Origin: Candidatus Omnitrophota bacterium
Lineage (GTDB): Bacteria > Omnitrophota > Gorgyraeia > Zapsychrales > Zapsychraceae
Direction of reading: 5' to 3'
Length of the DNA stretch: 64,000 nt
NCBI GenBank assembly: GCA_020632495.1
Contig: JACKFL010000006.1
Span: 1,178,001-1,242,000, forward strand
Positions within the stretch are counted from its first letter, which is position 1, and each line of letters starts with the position of its first letter. The notes under the pieces were generated by a model. It worked only from the letters and a program-made list of their open reading frames with translations, was not told where the DNA came from and did no database searches. Below are positions 61,310 through 64,000 of this stretch, piece by piece. The translations under genes and the position numbers were made by a program.

Positions 61310-64000
61310 TTAAACCTCGTTTTCCGGCGGATTACCGGCCGCGGCTATTTCCTGGTACGCCTTCAGGCGCCGGTTGACGTCCGCCTGGGCCTCGCGTATG
61401 AGCTCCCGGGAAATTTCCGGCTGGCTTTTGAGCAGCATTTTATAGCGGTTTTCTTTGTAGGCATAATCCCGGAAGGAGATCTTCGGCTCTCCCGAATCCA
61501 GGACCAACGGGTTTTTGCCTTCGGCTCGAAGGGCCGGGTTATAACGGAATAGCGGCCAATGTCCCGAGAGCACCGCGTCCTTCTGGTTTTGCATGCCCTG
61601 GGTCATGTTGATCCCGTGAGCGATGCAATGACTGTAGGCGATAATCAATGAAGGACCAGGGTAGCGTTCCGCTTCGAGGAAGGCCTTGACGGTGTGTTCA
61701 TCTTTAGCTCCGAGCGCGACATTCGCAACATACACGTACTCGTACGACATGGCGATGCGCGCCAGGTCTTTTTTAGGCATCGGTTTCCCGGCCGCGGCAA
61801 ACTTGGCCACCGCGGCTCTCGGTGTGGATTTTGACATTTGACCGCCCGTGTTCGAATAGACCTCCGTGTCAAGCACCAGGATATTCAGGTCTTCCCCGGA
61901 GGCCATCACGTGGTCCAGTCCGCCGAAGCCGATGTCATACGCCCAGCCGTCGCCGCCGACGATCCAGACGCTTTTCTTAACGAGCATATCGGCCAGGCTG
62001 AGCAGCTGTCTCGCCTCCGGGGAAGCATCGTCGCGAAGCTTCTCTTTGACGGCGGCCACCCGCTGGCGCTGTTCAAATATGTCGGCCTCCTCCACCTGCT
62101 TAGCCTGAAGGATACCTTCAACGAGATCCGTCCCTAACCGGGATTCGAATCCTTTAAGGAGTTCTCCGGCGAATTCGCGCTGCTTATTGACCGACAACCG
62201 AAAGCCGAGTCCGAATTCCGCATTGTCTTCGAACAAGGAATTGGACCAGGCCGGTCCGCGGCCGTCGGCATTCTTCGTCCAGGGCGTTGTCGGCAGATTG
62301 CCGCCGTAAATTGACGAACACCCTGTCGCGTTAGCGATCAGAGCCCGGTCGCCGAACAGCTGCGACATGATTTTGATGTAGGGTGTCTCCCCGCATCCGG
62401 CGCAGGCTCCGGAAAATTCGAATAAGGGTTCCAGCGCCTGAATCCCGCGAATGGAATTGTGCTTTACCTTGGCGCGGTCGATCTCCGGCAGTTTCTGAAA
62501 GAGCTCCCAGTTGACGACTTCCTGTTCGCGCAACGGGGGCTGAGGTTCCATATTAATGGCCTTCAAACGTGTTTCCGACTTGTTCTTGACCGGACAGACT
62601 TCCACACAGATGGCGCAACCGGTGCAGTCTTCAGGCGCCACCTGAATGGTGAAGTTGTGATCCTGCAGTTCCCGGTCGCGGCATTGCGTGGTCTTGAACG
62701 TCGCGGGGGCACCGTTGAGTGCTGCGGGCTCGTAAATCTTGGTCCGGATGACGGCATGCGGACAGACTGCCACACACTTGCCGCATTGGATACAAATATC
62801 CGGATCCCAGACAGGAATTTCCTGGGCGATATTGCGGCGTTCCCACTTCGCCGTCCCAGTCGGATATGTCCCGTCATCCGGCAGGCAGCTCACCGGCAGC
62901 AGGTCGCCCTGACGGGCCATCATCTTAGCCGTCACCTTACGGACGAATTCCGGCGCCTCCGCGACGACCGCTGGCTGAAATTCCCGGTCACTGGTGACCT
63001 TGGCCGGAACGTCGATCTCAAACAGATTGGCCAGAGTGTGGTCGACCGCCTCGAAATTTTTGCGTACGATCTCTTCGCCCTTTTTCCCGTATGCCTTTTT
63101 GATCTGCTCCTTAATGGCGCCGATCGCCTCGTCCTTGGGTAAAACTCCTGAAATCGCAAAGAAGCATGTTTGCATGACGGTGTTGATCCGGATGCCCATG
63201 CCGGTTTCACGGGCGATCCGGTAGGCATCGATGTTGTAGAACTTGAGTTTGCGGTCGATGATGATCTGCTGCACAGGCCGCGGAAGATGGCCCCACACGG
63301 CGTCTTTGGCATACGGACTGTTCAGCAGGAACACTCCGCCTGTATCAATCTTCTCGAGCACATCGTACTTGTCGAGAAAATTGTACTGATGACACCCCAC
63401 AAAACTCGCCCGGCTGACCAGATACGTGCTGCGGATCGGGTCCGGACCGAAACGCAGGTGGGAAATCGTCATCGATCCCGATTTCTTGGAATCGTAAACG
63501 AAGTAGCCTTGTGCGAAATTGTCGGTGCTTTCCCCGATGATTTTTATGGAATTCTTGTTGGCGCCCACGGTACCGTCCGAACCGAGTCCGTAAAAGATAG
63601 CGCGCACGCCGCTGGCCCCTTCGATGGTGTAGTCGGGATCATACTCCAGGCTGGTATTCGTAACATCGTCGTTGATGCCGATGGTGAAATGATTTTTGGG
63701 TTTCTCCGTTTTGAGTTCATCGAAAATCGCCTTGATCATGCCCGGCGTGAATTCCTTGGAGGACAATCCGTAGCGGCCGCCGATAATCTTGGGCGTGGCG
63801 GCAAAACGGTCCGGATTTTCGAACACGGCGTTGACCACGTCCAGGTAAAGCGGTTCTCCCGCGCTGCCCGGCTCCTTGGTGCGGTCGAGCACCGCCATCG
63901 CCCGGGTGGAATCCGGCAGACTCGTGAGCAGATCGGATACGGAGAACGGCCGGTATAACCGGACCTTCAGGACGCCCACCTTTTCTCCGGCCGCCGCCAA
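61310..64000 (-). CDS. nifJ: Pyruvate:ferredoxin (flavodoxin) oxidoreductase, 3' part (cut by window edge)
   Basis: 896 codons visible; the N-terminal part, about 290 residues, lies beyond 64000. Oxidatively decarboxylates pyruvate to acetyl-CoA with transfer to ferredoxin. Two 4Fe-4S motifs (CIQCGKCVAVCP and CTGCAICVEVCP), the third-cluster cysteines CAGCGETPY, and TPP-binding GDGWAYDIGFGG are clear, with C-terminal RYNPAL and KENRYKML as in full-length NifJ. It is the single-chain form. Truncation is by the sequence end. Confidence 0.96.
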   Translation of the reverse strand: MAAAGEKVGVLKVRLYRPFSVSDLLTSLPDSTRAMAVLDRTKEPGSAGEPLYLDVVNAVFENPDRFAATPKIIGGRYGLSSKEFTPGMIKAIFDELKTEKPKNHFTIGINDDVTNTSLEYDPDYTIEGASGVRAIFYGLGSDGTVGANKNSIKIIGESTDNFAQGYFVYDSKKSGSMTISHLRFGPDPIRSTYLVSRASFVGCHQYNFLDKYDVLEKIDTGGVFLLNSPYAKDAVWGHLPRPVQQIIIDRKLKFYNIDAYRIARETGMGIRINTVMQTCFFAISGVLPKDEAIGAIKEQIKKAYGKKGEEIVRKNFEAVDHTLANLFEIDVPAKVTSDREFQPAVVAEAPEFVRKVTAKMMARQGDLLPVSCLPDDGTYPTGTAKWERRNIAQEIPVWDPDICIQCGKCVAVCPHAVIRTKIYEPAALNGAPATFKTTQCRDRELQDHNFTIQVAPEDCTGCAICVEVCPVKNKSETRLKAINMEPQPPLREQEVVNWELFQKLPEIDRAKVKHNSIRGIQALEPLFEFSGACAGCGETPYIKIMSQLFGDRALIANATGCSSIYGGNLPTTPWTKNADGRGPAWSNSLFEDNAEFGLGFRLSVNKQREFAGELLKGFESRLGTDLVEGILQAKQVEEADIFEQRQRVAAVKEKLRDDASPEARQLLSLADMLVKKSVWIVGGDGWAYDIGFGGLDHVMASGEDLNILVLDTEVYSNTGGQMSKSTPRAAVAKFAAAGKPMPKKDLARIAMSYEYVYVANVALGAKDEHTVKAFLEAERYPGPSLIIAYSHCIAHGINMTQGMQNQKDAVLSGHWPLFRYNPALRAEGKNPLVLDSGEPKISFRDYAYKENRYKMLLKSQPEISRELIREAQADVNRRLKAYQEIAAAGNPPENEV

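Noticed and set aside
61310..64000. Truncated or split nifJ
   Set aside because: The open frame continues to the last base; the missing N-terminus is due to the window edge.

Overview
The window reads as chromosome from a Gram-negative, anaerobic or facultatively anaerobic bacterium. The outer-membrane side is shown by a large porin-like barrel, a DUF2490 outer-membrane protein, lipoproteins and many Sec signal peptides. Anaerobic or redox-flexible metabolism is shown by pyruvate:ferredoxin oxidoreductase, class III ribonucleotide reductase, Rex, hydrogenase-maturation genes, FeoAB and multiheme cytochromes. I cannot assign a phylum. The large share of exported proteins of unknown family suggests a poorly cultured lineage. 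No insertion sequence, prophage, integrase or CRISPR array was seen.

Layout. 141-1292: ThiF/MoeB-rhodanese sulfur-carrier activating protein. 1638-4010: VOC protein, DUF3592 protein and a VgrG-like protein carrying a signal peptide. 4278-8196: plus-strand operon of outer-membrane protein, DASS carboxylate transporter, cyclic-nucleotide-domain histidine kinase and receiver. 8258-13958: envelope-maintenance block with a Spy-like protein, small zinc-finger protein, PTS IIA-like protein, signal peptidase I, periplasmic small heat-shock protein, receiver and an OmpR-type two-component pair. 14018-20544: exported proteins of unknown function, a TMTC-like membrane/TPR protein, a 33-residue membrane peptide and a second two-component pair. 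20716-21206: IF-1 and a cold-shock protein behind a long leader.

21454-31693 is the most striking region. One minus-strand operon encodes a short glutamyl-tRNA reductase, a monoheme protein, an octaheme MtrA/OmaB-type cytochrome, a 680-residue outer-membrane barrel, a seven-heme NapC-type quinol dehydrogenase, a repeat lipoprotein and the ResB/CcsA cytochrome c maturation pair. A divergent LysR regulator (31808-32695) faces it across a promoter with repeated AT-rich motifs. Together they form a candidate path from menaquinol across the periplasm and outer membrane (extracellular respiration), with its own heme supply and attachment genes.

32724-45858 is a long minus-strand run of exported or membrane proteins: zincin-like lipoproteins, a TlpA-like thioredoxin, a pseudopilin with a broken processing site, two MORN-repeat proteins, an SGNH protein without its catalytic Ser and His, DgkA and a tRNA-Val(CAC). 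46031-51516: feoAB behind a promoter/terminator leader, two paralogous exported proteins and a DUF6941 gene that appears to begin with ATC. 51695-54987: second TMTC-like protein and an isoprenylcysteine-methyltransferase-like protein. 54990-64000: nrdD/nrdG, rex-hypA-hypB-hydrogenase protease, a dihydroorotate-dehydrogenase-like protein and nifJ, which runs off the right edge.
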